DNA from: an uncultured Slackia sp.
GTDB taxonomy: Bacteria; Actinomycetota; Coriobacteriia; Coriobacteriales; Eggerthellaceae
Direction of reading: 5' to 3'
Assembly: GCA_934646845.1 (NCBI GenBank)
Contig: CAKUEV010000050.1
Span: forward strand, 1 to 10,467
Length of the DNA stretch: 10,467 nt
In this document: piece after piece, positions 1 to 5,084 of the stretch
Layout of the letters: each line of letters starts with the position of its first letter
How positions within the stretch are numbered: the first letter of the stretch is position 1
The notes under the pieces: generated by a model
What the model was told of the DNA's origin: nothing
Seen by the model: the letters and a program-made list of their open reading frames with translations, nothing else
Database searches by the model: none
Position numbers and translations under genes: made by a program

Positions 1-120
1 ATGCTGTCCCCCGACAGCCACAGCGAGGCGTTCGACGACATTATCGTGCGGGCCGACGACGCCCCCGTGAAACTCAAGGGCGTGGTCGTCTGGTACCAGG
101 CCGAGAAGGATGTGAGGTAG
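1..120 (+). CDS. C-terminal part of an unidentified protein
   Basis: An open frame runs from the window edge to a TAG at 118-120, giving 39 residues that end in VVVWYQAEKDVR. The first codon in the window happens to be ATG, but no ribosome binding site can be seen upstream, so the true start may lie outside. Its stop is only 4 nt before the ATG of the next gene, which suggests the two are co-transcribed and possibly translationally coupled. The residues are acidic at the front and form a likely beta-strand near VKLKGVVVWY. I do not recognise the family. It belongs to the mobile element by position. Confidence 0.5.
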   Translation: MLSPDSHSEAFDDIIVRADDAPVKLKGVVVWYQAEKDVR

Positions 121-124
121 CGCA

Positions 125-925
125 ATGAAGGTAGGCTTCAGAAAGCCGAACGTGAAGTCTTCGATAAAGGCGCGCACCACGGGCAAGATAAAGCGCAAGG
201 CCAAGCGGGCGGTCAATCCCCTGTATGGCAAGAAGGGCATGGGTCTGGTGAACAACCCGAAGAAGGCGGCCTACAACGCCGTTTACCATCGGGCCACGTT
301 CGGGGCTTCCGACGTCGCCCATTGGGTCATGAATCCCCCGAAGCAGAAGCGCGGCTGGCTGTACTGGCTGCTGTTCTGGTGGTGGGAGCTGCTGAAGGCG
401 ATATGCCGCCTCATCGTCTCTATCTTTGGCGCTAAGCAGGCATATATAGATGCTCGGGATGGCAAGGAAGACGCTTGCGATGTAAAAGTCTCCGTCTTTC
501 CCGAGCAAGAGGAATACCTAAAAACGCTTCGCAAACGCGGCGAAGAGGACGAACGAAGGCAGCAACTCATGAGGAAGCGCACTCTGAAGGAAGCTGGCGC
601 GAAGGTTGATTTGCTCACAGACGAGTGGGTCGTGGGCGACGCCCGCGACATCGTAGGTGGCCCTTGCGCCATCGAGGTCAGAGCCGACAAGGAGCCGAGC
701 CGTATCGAAATCGAGTGGCAACCGCTCACCAAGGCGGGGAAGCTGCCAAAGAAGGTAGCCAAAGCATGCGTCGTTTGGGACTACTCAACAAGCGACAGCG
801 TCATATGCCATATCGGCTACACAGCCGAGTGCGAGCCATACACGTCCGACGTGTACTTGTGGCTCGATGGGGAGTGCGATGAGTTCAAACTCCGCATGGT
901 CGATGGAACGCTGTCCAGGGTTTAA
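125..925 (+). CDS. Basic protein with one membrane segment, mobile-element cargo, function unknown
   Basis: The protein has 266 residues. Residues 1-60 are very rich in Lys and Arg and contain the stretches KARTTGKIKRKAKRAV and GKKGMGLVNNPKKAAYNAVYH. From memory, similar N-termini occur on small proteins of Gram-positive phages and integrative elements, but I cannot confirm this here. Residues 78-102 form one strongly hydrophobic, Trp-rich segment (WLYWLLFWWWELLKAICRLI), probably a membrane anchor. Residues 107-155 are charged and probably helical, followed by a soluble C-terminal domain of about 110 residues with several beta-strand-like stretches. The charge pattern predicts a cytoplasmic N-terminus. 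The gene starts 4 nt after the upstream stop, with GAGG 7 nt before the ATG, and ends 36 nt before the integrase start, so it may be co-transcribed with it. Base composition around 420-560 is more AT-rich than in the integrase. Function unknown. Confidence 0.75.
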   Translation: MKVGFRKPNVKSSIKARTTGKIKRKAKRAVNPLYGKKGMGLVNNPKKAAYNAVYHRATFGASDVAHWVMNPPKQKRGWLYWLLFWWWELLKAICRLIVSIFGAKQAYIDARDGKEDACDVKVSVFPEQEEYLKTLRKRGEEDERRQQLMRKRTLKEAGAKVDLLTDEWVVGDARDIVGGPCAIEVRADKEPSRIEIEWQPLTKAGKLPKKVAKACVVWDYSTSDSVICHIGYTAECEPYTSDVYLWLDGECDEFKLRMVDGTLSRV

Positions 926-961
926 GCTCGTCGAACTCGACCCCTTTAGGAGATGGTCGCT

Positions 962-2248
962 ATGGCCCAGCCCAAAGGCGAAGGCTCCATAATCAGGCTT
1001 GAAGGCACTTCAAAGGCCGATTGCCGCCTGTGGCGGCTGCGTTTCAACATGGACGACGGAACCCGCCGCGAGAGGCGCTTCAGGGGCAGCCACACCGCCG
1101 CTCGCCGCGAGCTGGAACGTTTCCGCTCCCAGCTCGATAACCCCGCCGAGGAAAAGCCGCCGTGCCCCACGTTCGCCGAGTACTCGGCCCGCTGGATGGA
1201 GCTGCGCCGCGAGTCGGGCGAGGTGCGCGCCCAGACCCTCATGAAGGACGATACCCGCATCCGCAACCTCTGCTGCTACTTCGGCGACATGCGCCTCGAC
1301 GAGATAACCCGCGACAAAGTGAAAACGGGCATAGCGAAGATTCGCAACGGCCATAACCTCTCGGGCCGCGTGCTCAAGGGCTCAACCATGAACGACATGC
1401 ACGGCTGCTTCCGCCAGATCATGCAGGAGGCCGCCTACGACGGCCTGATACCCGCGAATCCCGTTTCGACGGTGAAGCCTCCCAAGAAGGACACGCCCAA
1501 GAAGAAGGCGCTCTCGCTGGAAGAGTTCCTGGACTTCGCCCGCAAGCTCGACCTGATGCCGCTCGACGGCCACACCGTCGGCGTTCGCCTGTGCGTGATG
1601 TGCGGCTTGCGCAGGGGCGAGGCAGTGGGCCTTGATTGGGGCGCGGTCTACCCCGACCACATCCGCGTGGTGCAGGCGGTCGAGTGCAAGACGGGGCGCC
1701 TTGCCCAGACCAAGACCGAGAACGGCGTGCGGGCCGTGCCGCTGATGCCGCCCATCGCCCAGGCGCTGGCGCGCTGGAAGGAAATGCAGGCGTTCGCCCT
1801 GCAGGGCCTGGGCATCGAGCAGACGCCCGAGACGCCCGTCGTCACTTCCACGGTGGGCACCCGCATGGACGCGGGCAACCTCTACGGCTGGTGGAAGGCG
1901 AACGCCCCCAGGCTGTTCGGCATCGACTGCACGCTGCACGAGCTGCGCCACACGTTCATAACGCTGCTGGCGAACTCGGGCGCGTCCGCGCAGGCCGTGA
2001 AAAGCTTGGCGGGCTGGTCGAACATCTCCATGGCCGACACCTACGTGCACGCCGACGAGGGGGCCGACAGGCAGGCATTCGAGGCCATGGAAAGGCGCTT
2101 GGGGCTTGACACCCCGGGAAGAGGTGTCGGCGACACCTCTTCGGAAGTTCACAACGTGCCGCAGAGTGCCGCAAATTCGGCAATTCCCTCGAATCCGATG
2201 GAATTCCCGCCCAGTTCAGGCGGCTACCCTGTTCGCAAGGTGCCATAG
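962..2248 (+). CDS. int: Tyrosine-recombinase integrase
   Basis: This is a site-specific recombinase that inserts and excises the element by strand exchange at the tRNA attachment site. The ATG at 962 is preferred over the in-frame ATG at 953 because AGGAG at 948-952 abuts 953 but lies 9 nt before 962. The product is then 428 residues. Residues 1-60 look like an arm-binding domain (GSIIRLEG, DDGTRRERRFRG), about 65-175 is the SAM-like core-binding domain, and about 180-370 is catalytic. The active-site residues are all visible: R217 (CGLRRGEAVGLDW), K251 (TKTENGVRAVPL), H326 and R329 (HELRHTF), W352 in the second His/Trp position (AGWSNIS), and nucleophile Y361 (DTYVHA). The enzyme therefore looks intact. 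A low-complexity tail of about 65 residues follows the tyrosine. Its codons overlap a 25-nt palindrome and two of the GTGCC repeats, so part of the tail may be dictated by DNA sites. Confidence 0.95.
   Translation: MAQPKGEGSIIRLEGTSKADCRLWRLRFNMDDGTRRERRFRGSHTAARRELERFRSQLDNPAEEKPPCPTFAEYSARWMELRRESGEVRAQTLMKDDTRIRNLCCYFGDMRLDEITRDKVKTGIAKIRNGHNLSGRVLKGSTMNDMHGCFRQIMQEAAYDGLIPANPVSTVKPPKKDTPKKKALSLEEFLDFARKLDLMPLDGHTVGVRLCVMCGLRRGEAVGLDWGAVYPDHIRVVQAVECKTGRLAQTKTENGVRAVPLMPPIAQALARWKEMQAFALQGLGIEQTPETPVVTSTVGTRMDAGNLYGWWKANAPRLFGIDCTLHELRHTFITLLANSGASAQAVKSLAGWSNISMADTYVHADEGADRQAFEAMERRLGLDTPGRGVGDTSSEVHNVPQSAANSAIPSNPMEFPPSSGGYPVRKVP
2118..2142. repeat. 25-nt perfect palindrome inside the integrase 3' end
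   Basis: Arms of 12 nt (2118-2129 and 2131-2142; left arm GAAGAGGTGTCG) are exact reverse complements around a single G at 2130. It lies in the region encoding GRGVGDTSS, in the tail after the catalytic tyrosine. As DNA it could be a dimer-binding operator or an accessory site for excision. As RNA the single-base centre would open to a small loop. There is no following T-run, so it is not an intrinsic terminator. The symmetry is seen directly; the role is inference. Confidence 0.6.
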
Positions 2249-2281
2249 GGTGCCATATGGTGCCGTTAAATCGAGAGTGCC
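2156..2281 (+). repeat. Six GTGCC direct repeats beside the attachment site (candidate arm-type sites)
   Basis: GTGCC occurs at 2156, 2166, 2240, 2250, 2260 and 2277. The first two extend to GTGCCGCA. Those at 2240, 2250 and 2277 extend to GTGCCAT. Spacing within each cluster is exactly 10 bp, one helical turn, which would place every copy on the same DNA face. Tyrosine integrases with an N-terminal arm-binding domain use such short direct repeats flanking the core site, and excisionases bind similar phased repeats. The last copy ends 2 nt before the tRNA fragment. Confidence 0.55.
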
Positions 2282-2283
2282 AT

Positions 2284-2311
2284 GAAGGTTCAAGTCCTTT
2301 CACCCGCACCA
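2284..2311 (+). other. tRNA 3' fragment (probably tRNA-Leu), attachment-site core
   Basis: The bases form the last part of a tRNA: T-stem GAAGG (2284-2288), T-loop TTCAAGT, T-stem CCTTT (2296-2300, one G:U pair), 3' acceptor strand CACCCGC (2301-2307), discriminator A and encoded CCA (2309-2311). No D-arm, anticodon arm or matching 5' acceptor GCGGGTG is found upstream, so this is a fragment and not a working gene. The acceptor, A discriminator and TTCAAGT loop fit bacterial tRNA-Leu, though the isotype cannot be proven without the anticodon. The cut inside the T-arm indicates crossover at the T-arm/3' end, a common integration position. Confidence 0.8.
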
Positions 2312-2322
2312 CTTAAAACTTG

Positions 2323-2350
2323 AGGCCAGGAGTTCACTCCTGGCCTTTTT
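2323..2350 (+). terminator. Intrinsic terminator of the disrupted tRNA gene
   Basis: Perfect 11-bp stem AGGCCAGGAGT / ACTCCTGGCCT (2323-2333, 2336-2346) followed by a T-run through 2350. It lies 12 nt after the tRNA CCA, so it is presumably the original terminator of that tRNA. It would now also stop transcripts leaving the integrase gene. Confidence 0.85.
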
Positions 2351-2547
2351 CTATTTCCGGGAATGCCGAGCCACAGCTTTGACTTAAACGCCGCTGCCGG
2401 CGCGAAAGGGCAAACTTTTCCAGCGCGAGCGCAAAGGCGCAAGATTTGCCGGGCGAAGGCGCAGAATCTTGCTTGGTAAGCATGGGCGCCGCGCCATTCG
2501 CAAATGTCGCCTTCGCGAAGCTCCTTCACTTTCAGCTCAAAACAAAC
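2351..2547. other. Gene-free spacer with three degenerate repeats
   Basis: No credible gene is seen. Three imperfect copies of a motif with core AAAGGCGCAAGATT lie at about 2397-2416, 2426-2445 and 2449-2467; the first copy is the most diverged. Around them is an 8-bp inverted repeat GCAAGATT / AATCTTGC (2439-2446, 2465-2472). Further on are a bulged ATGG-type inverted repeat near 2484-2499 and the 10-bp palindrome CTTCGCGAAG (2511-2520). The spacer looks like decayed repeat DNA at the chromosomal side of the insertion. Function unknown. Confidence 0.45.
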
Positions 2548-2582
2548 GAAGGCCCCGCGCTCGTCTCGAACGCGGGGCCTTC
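2548..2582 (-). terminator. Terminator after the ferredoxin gene
   Basis: A 12-bp GC-rich stem (2548-2559 with 2571-2582, core GGCCCCGCG / CGCGGGGCC) with an 11-nt loop lies 20 nt beyond the ferredoxin stop. On the minus strand it is followed by the T-rich CGTTTGTTTT. The T-run is interrupted, so strength is moderate. Confidence 0.75.
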
Positions 2583-2602
2583 AAAGGCAACCAAGATCTG
2601 AA

Positions 2603-2791
2603 TTAGTCTTCGCTAATCTCGGTGATGCAGCCCATGGGGCATTCCTCGACGCAGTCGCCGCAGGCGATGCATGCATCTTCGTTCTCAACGACGACAACGC
2701 CACCGGCAATCTCCAAAACGTCCTGCGGGCAGGCGTCAACGCAAATGCCGCAGCCAATGCACTCTTCGGTTTCAAGCACAGGATGAGCCAT
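2603..2791 (-). CDS. 2[4Fe-4S] ferredoxin
   Basis: This is a small cytoplasmic electron carrier with two low-potential [4Fe-4S] clusters. The 62 residues contain two CxxCxxCxxxCP motifs: CIGCGICVDACP (C11, C14, C17, C21) and CIACGDCVEECP (C41, C44, C47, C51), related by the usual internal duplication. Length and spacing are those of clostridial-type ferredoxins. An additional Cys is at position 55. The protein is strongly acidic, as expected for docking to redox partners. The start is supported by AGGAG 6 nt before the ATG. It is transcribed alone, divergently from hxlR, with its own promoter and terminator. Likely partners are hydrogenases, pyruvate:ferredoxin oxidoreductase or similar enzymes. 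The hyp operon nearby makes a hydrogenase link plausible, but that is inference. Confidence 0.95.
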   Translation of the reverse strand: MAHPVLETEECIGCGICVDACPQDVLEIAGGVVVVENEDACIACGDCVEECPMGCITEISED

Positions 2792-2888
2792 TGTGCGCTC
2801 CTCTCACTTGTGTACTCAGCTTCAACGCTGAAAATCGACACTGACAAAAACTCAAACCGGCACCCCGCCGGCTCAAATCACTGACCGC

Positions 2889-2916
2889 AAAATACCATTA
2901 CTTGCAGCGTTTGCAA
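2889..2916 (-). promoter_or_regulatory. Promoter of the ferredoxin gene
   Basis: On the minus strand, TTGCAA (-35, 2911-2916) is followed after 16 nt by TATTTT (-10, 2889-2894). This predicts a start near 2882 and a leader of about 90 nt, in which CCGGC / GCCGG (2857-2871) can form a small hairpin. The inverted repeat at 2901-2917 covers the -35 and half the spacer. Confidence 0.5.
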
Positions 2917-2917
2917 G
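2901..2917. promoter_or_regulatory. Inverted repeat overlapping the ferredoxin promoter (candidate operator)
   Basis: CTTGCA (2901-2906) and TGCAAG (2912-2917) form a perfect 6-bp inverted repeat with a 5-nt centre. A protein bound here would cover the -35 element of the ferredoxin promoter. The TTGCA half-site recurs in the inverted repeat at 3006-3019, in the opposite arrangement. The product of the divergent hxlR gene is the obvious candidate ligand, but this is inference. Confidence 0.4.
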
Positions 2918-3005
2918 AAGAAATTCGGAAATGACGCTGAACGGTTCAAACCTTTCTGCAACGCGTTGGCAAAACCCCACGTCACGCGTTCAGAAGATAG
3001 CCTTG

Positions 3006-3057
3006 TGCAACAAATTGCATTTTCGAATTGCTCGTTTTTTCCATAGGAAACCCTATG
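3006..3057. promoter_or_regulatory. Two inverted repeats upstream of the hxlR promoter
   Basis: TGCAA-CAAA-TTGCA (3006-3019) and CATAGG-AAAC-CCTATG (3042-3057) are perfect inverted repeats with 4-nt centres, typical dimensions for dimeric winged-helix regulators. The second ends 6 nt before the -35 of the hxlR promoter. They sit between two divergent promoters and could control either. No binding evidence is available. Confidence 0.4.
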
Positions 3058-3063
3058 AATTAT

Positions 3064-3092
3064 TTGCGGTAATCAGGTTTCTGTGGGATACT
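3064..3092 (+). promoter_or_regulatory. Promoter of the hxlR-family gene
   Basis: TTGCGG (-35, 3064-3069), 17-nt spacer, GATACT (-10, 3087-3092). Spacing is ideal and both boxes are close to the housekeeping consensus. The predicted start near 3099 gives a leader of about 85 nt before the ATG at 3183. Confidence 0.6.
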
Positions 3093-3182
3093 AACCACCG
3101 TGCAACCAGCAACCGCACACAATTTCATAAGTTTCGCTTACACACACCTTAAACACCGCACGAGCGAAAGGACCCATGGCGC

Positions 3183-3539
3183 ATGGCCACTAAGCTGTCT
3201 AGAACTTCATCTCCCGTCGAAGCAACGCTTTCCTTCATGTCTGACAAATGGAAGGTCCTTATCCTTCGTGACCTTCTTACCGGCACGAAACGCTTTGGCG
3301 AGCTGAAGAAATCCATCGGCAGCATCTCCCAAAAAGTGCTTACCTCGAATTTGCGCGCCATGGAAGAAGACGGCCTGCTCAAGCGTGAAGTATTCGCCGA
3401 AGTGCCGCCGCGCGTCGAATATACGCTCACCGATCGCGGCCGTAGCCTCGAGCCCGTCATCGACGCCATGCGCGTCTGGGGCGAGGCGCATATGGCCGAG
3501 CTCATCATCGAAGAAGAAGCCACCTACAAACAAAATTAA
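3183..3539 (+). CDS. HxlR-family winged-helix transcriptional regulator
   Basis: The 118-residue protein has the HxlR pattern throughout: SPVEATLSFMSDKWKVLILRDL, GTKRFGELKKSIGSISQKVLTSNLRAMEEDGLLKREV (helix-turn-helix and recognition helix), PPRVEYTLTDRGRSLEPVIDAM (wing and C-terminal helix), then RVWGEAHM. Family members act as DNA-binding dimers. Many sense electrophiles or oxidants through a cysteine in the N-terminal CPVE motif. Here that position is S10 and the protein has no cysteine at all, so it cannot use that thiol switch. The start at 3183 is chosen because AAGGA lies 10 nt upstream; the nearer ATG at 3176 is in another frame and stops after five codons. It may regulate itself and the divergent ferredoxin gene, judging by the inverted repeats between them. 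Confidence 0.93.
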   Translation: MATKLSRTSSPVEATLSFMSDKWKVLILRDLLTGTKRFGELKKSIGSISQKVLTSNLRAMEEDGLLKREVFAEVPPRVEYTLTDRGRSLEPVIDAMRVWGEAHMAELIIEEEATYKQN

Positions 3540-3540
3540 G

Positions 3541-3987
3541 CTACGCGCGTTTCAGCGTTTTGAGGAGCGCCCAGTCGCGCTGTTTCAGCTTGTCGTCAGA
3601 TAAATCGCCCTGGAACGATTCGAATGCCACGAACGGGCGTCCCAACAAGCGCGTCGCAGCGTTGAGCGGCAGCTTTGCGTGGTAGCCATCGGAAAGCATA
3701 GCCGCGGCAATCCCATCAGCCACGATAATCGCCGCCGGGTCAAGCGCTTCCACCACAAACGTCGCACGCGCGGGTTCGCCAACAAGCGACACGTCCACTA
3801 TCACAGGGTCTGGCATGCCAATGCCCGCGCATGCCGCACGAAGCGCAGAAGATACTTGGTCGGGCAATTCGCCAAAACCGATGATGCACGCATCGGCATC
3901 CACATCGCCCGCAATGGCCGCATCATATTCCGCGAGCTGCTCGAACTTCGCGTCGAGATACATGTTACTTTTCACTGGTTTTTTCAC
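3541..3987 (-). CDS. Conserved-looking protein of unknown function
   Basis: The 148-residue soluble protein starts at GTG (3987), supported by AAGGGG 6 nt upstream on the minus strand. An internal ATG at 3963 is less well placed. Alternating hydrophobic strands and helices (ACIIGFGELPDQV, DPVIVDVSLVG, RATFVVEALDPAAIIVADGIA) suggest an alpha/beta fold, and the C-terminal half ends in a charged helix (KLKQRDWALLKTLKRA). No signal peptide, membrane segment, Cys motif or nucleotide-binding loop is visible. I do not recognise the family. Its stop codon is one base from the stop of hxlR, so the two transcripts converge and probably run into each other. It points away from the nikR-hyp operon and shares the intergenic region at 3988-4292 with it. 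Confidence 0.72.
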   Translation of the reverse strand: MKKPVKSNMYLDAKFEQLAEYDAAIAGDVDADACIIGFGELPDQVSSALRAACAGIGMPDPVIVDVSLVGEPARATFVVEALDPAAIIVADGIAAAMLSDGYHAKLPLNAATRLLGRPFVAFESFQGDLSDDKLKQRDWALLKTLKRA

Positions 3988-4292
3988 ACCTATCCCCTTT
4001 TCTTGCTTTCAATGCACCACGCGCAGGACCATAATAGCCCCAAACCCGAGAGGCCAAACAGCAAAACCCTCTTCAGGGAAACTTCGACGGAGCAACCCGC
4101 CCGAAAGGCAACGCGCCCAGTCGCCGCACTTCCAATCGCGAACGACAGCGCAACGCCCGAAGGCGCACGCCCGCCGAAAACCGTACGGATGAGCGCCCAT
4201 CGCGCCCATCGCCATTTTTTTGCGCCAGCCCCAGCGACCGCTGGCCAACGAGGCCGAAGCGTCGCCCGCGTGGCGCAGTGAGAGGAGCCACT
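3988..4292. other. Divergent intergenic region between the unknown gene and the nikR-hyp operon
   Basis: About 300 bases hold no gene I can support. On the minus strand TATTAT (4031-4036) is a good -10, with only a weak -35 (TTTGGC, 16 nt upstream), and may drive the unknown gene. On the plus strand CATAAT (4030-4035) is a possible -10 for the operon; no good -35 is seen. If used, it would give a leader of about 250 nt containing several short hairpins: CCCT-CTTC-AGGG (near 4070), CGCC-CGAA-GGCG (near 4155), CCAGCG-AC-CGCTGG (4231-4244). GCGCCCATC is directly repeated at 4193 and 4202, followed shortly by a run of seven T (4215-4221). No E. coli-type NikR operator is present. Confidence 0.4.
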
Positions 4293-4547
4293 ATGTGCAC
4301 CAACGGCATTAACACCGGCCAGTTCGAGCAAATGATCGAGCAGATCGACGACCACATCAAGCTGGAACGCCGCTGGGCCCACAACCTGGCCCACCAGGCA
4401 GAAGACGCGGGCTTCGAAACCGCCGGCGAGAAGCTCCATGCGGCCATGAGCGCCCTCGACGACATTCGCGCGCTGCTCGACGACGCCAAAGAAGCCTTGG
4501 AAGACGACGCTGAAAAGGCCAGCGGCGTGACCGTCAAACTGGTGTAA
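4293..4547 (+). CDS. Small helical protein at the head of the nikR-hyp operon, function unknown
   Basis: An upstream in-frame GTG at 4278 exists, but AGAGGAG ends 5 nt before the ATG at 4293, making that the start and giving 84 residues. The sequence begins MCTNG and then forms two long amphipathic helices (about 8-38 and 41-76) rich in Glu, Asp and Ala, so a helical hairpin or helical bundle is likely. Histidines H21, H30, H34 and H49 include one HxxxH pair on the first helix near E25 and D20, which could make a metal site. There is one cysteine, C2. It ends 3 nt before nikR, which has no clear ribosome binding site of its own, so nikR is probably translationally coupled to it. I do not recognise the family. 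A role in nickel handling is suggested only by context. Confidence 0.8.
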   Translation: MCTNGINTGQFEQMIEQIDDHIKLERRWAHNLAHQAEDAGFETAGEKLHAAMSALDDIRALLDDAKEALEDDAEKASGVTVKLV

Positions 4548-4550
4548 ATC

Positions 4551-5069
4551 ATGGCTCAAGACCTTATGAGGTTCTCGGTCGCAATGCCCGAGAACCTCTT
4601 GGTTCGCTTCGACGCCCTAGTCGCGCGACGCGGCCTGGCGAAAAACCGCAGCGAGGTTATTCGCGACCTGGTGCGCGACGCGCTCATCGAGGAAGAATGC
4701 TCCATGCCCGGCGAGGAAGTCATGGGCACACTCACCATCGTGTTCAACCACCACACGGGAGACGTGCGCGACAAACTCGACGGCATTCAGCACGAGTTCT
4801 TCGAGCAAATCATCTCGAGCATGCATGTGCACCTCGATGCCGAAGCCTGCATGGAGGTCATTATCCTGCGCGGCGAAAGCGGCCTGGTTCAAACCATCTC
4901 GAATATCATCCTGGGCACGAAGGGCGTGACGCACGGGCATCTCACCATGACCTCGACGGGGCATGGCATCTACGACAACCAGCCCACGCCGGGCACCGAT
5001 GCTGTGAATGCCGCGCGCGCTTACGCGCACGACCACCCGCATACCCACGGCCATAGCCACACGCACTAG
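4551..5069 (+). CDS. nikR: NikR nickel-responsive regulator with His-rich C-terminal tail
   Basis: NikR binds Ni(II) and then represses, or in some species activates, nickel uptake and nickel-enzyme genes. Residues 5-48 form the ribbon-helix-helix DNA-binding domain (RFSVAMPENLLVRFDALV, NRSEVIRDLVRDALIEEE). Residues about 57-140 are the ACT-like nickel-sensing domain. The high-affinity ligands are all present as H81, H92, H94 and C100 (IQHEFFEQ, MHVHLDAEAC), with the same spacing as H76, H87, H89 and C95 of E. coli NikR. The protein is 172 residues, against 133 in E. coli, because of an added tail. This tail ends in seven histidines placed at every second residue (5028-5066). Such tails are common in HypB and SlyD, not in NikR. 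It lies first among the known genes of the hyp operon, 15 nt before hypF, so it likely regulates its own operon or nickel transport elsewhere. Confidence 0.95.
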   Translation: MAQDLMRFSVAMPENLLVRFDALVARRGLAKNRSEVIRDLVRDALIEEECSMPGEEVMGTLTIVFNHHTGDVRDKLDGIQHEFFEQIISSMHVHLDAEACMEVIILRGESGLVQTISNIILGTKGVTHGHLTMTSTGHGIYDNQPTPGTDAVNAARAYAHDHPHTHGHSHTH

Positions 5070-5084
5070 TCCCAAGGAGCATCC

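Larger units (their letters stand above)
1..2311. mobile_element. Right end of an integrated element (prophage, ICE or IME) in a tRNA gene
   Basis: The segment contains a tyrosine integrase gene that points toward a 28-nt tRNA 3' fragment at 2284-2311, with arm-like repeats between them. Integrase next to an attachment site in a tRNA gene is the classic layout of a site-specifically integrated element. Because the tRNA piece lacks its 5' part and still has its terminator downstream, this is the displaced-end junction. The rest of the element should extend left of the window and finish at an intact tRNA. The two cargo frames upstream (1-120 and 125-925) have no recognised housekeeping function, which fits accessory DNA. 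No capsid, relaxase or replication gene is visible, so the kind of element cannot be decided. Confidence 0.75.

Noticed and set aside
2290..2529. Minus-strand frame of 79 residues
   Set aside because: It runs through the terminator and tRNA fragment and its content comes from the degenerate repeats.
2504..2884. Plus-strand frame of 126 residues
   Set aside because: It is antisense to the ferredoxin gene and covers that gene's terminator.
3176..3193. ATG nearer to the ribosome binding site than the chosen hxlR start
   Set aside because: It encodes only five residues before a stop, in a different frame from the conserved HxlR sequence.
4009..4248. Minus-strand frame of 79 residues beginning MASGRWGW, with an internal MAMGAMG
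   Set aside because: No ribosome binding site and no recognisable domain; composition looks like a chance frame in a GC-rich spacer.
3988..4292. NiCo riboswitch or E. coli-type NikR operator upstream of the operon
   Set aside because: Neither the riboswitch's characteristic conserved blocks nor GTATGA-N16-TCATAC is visible.
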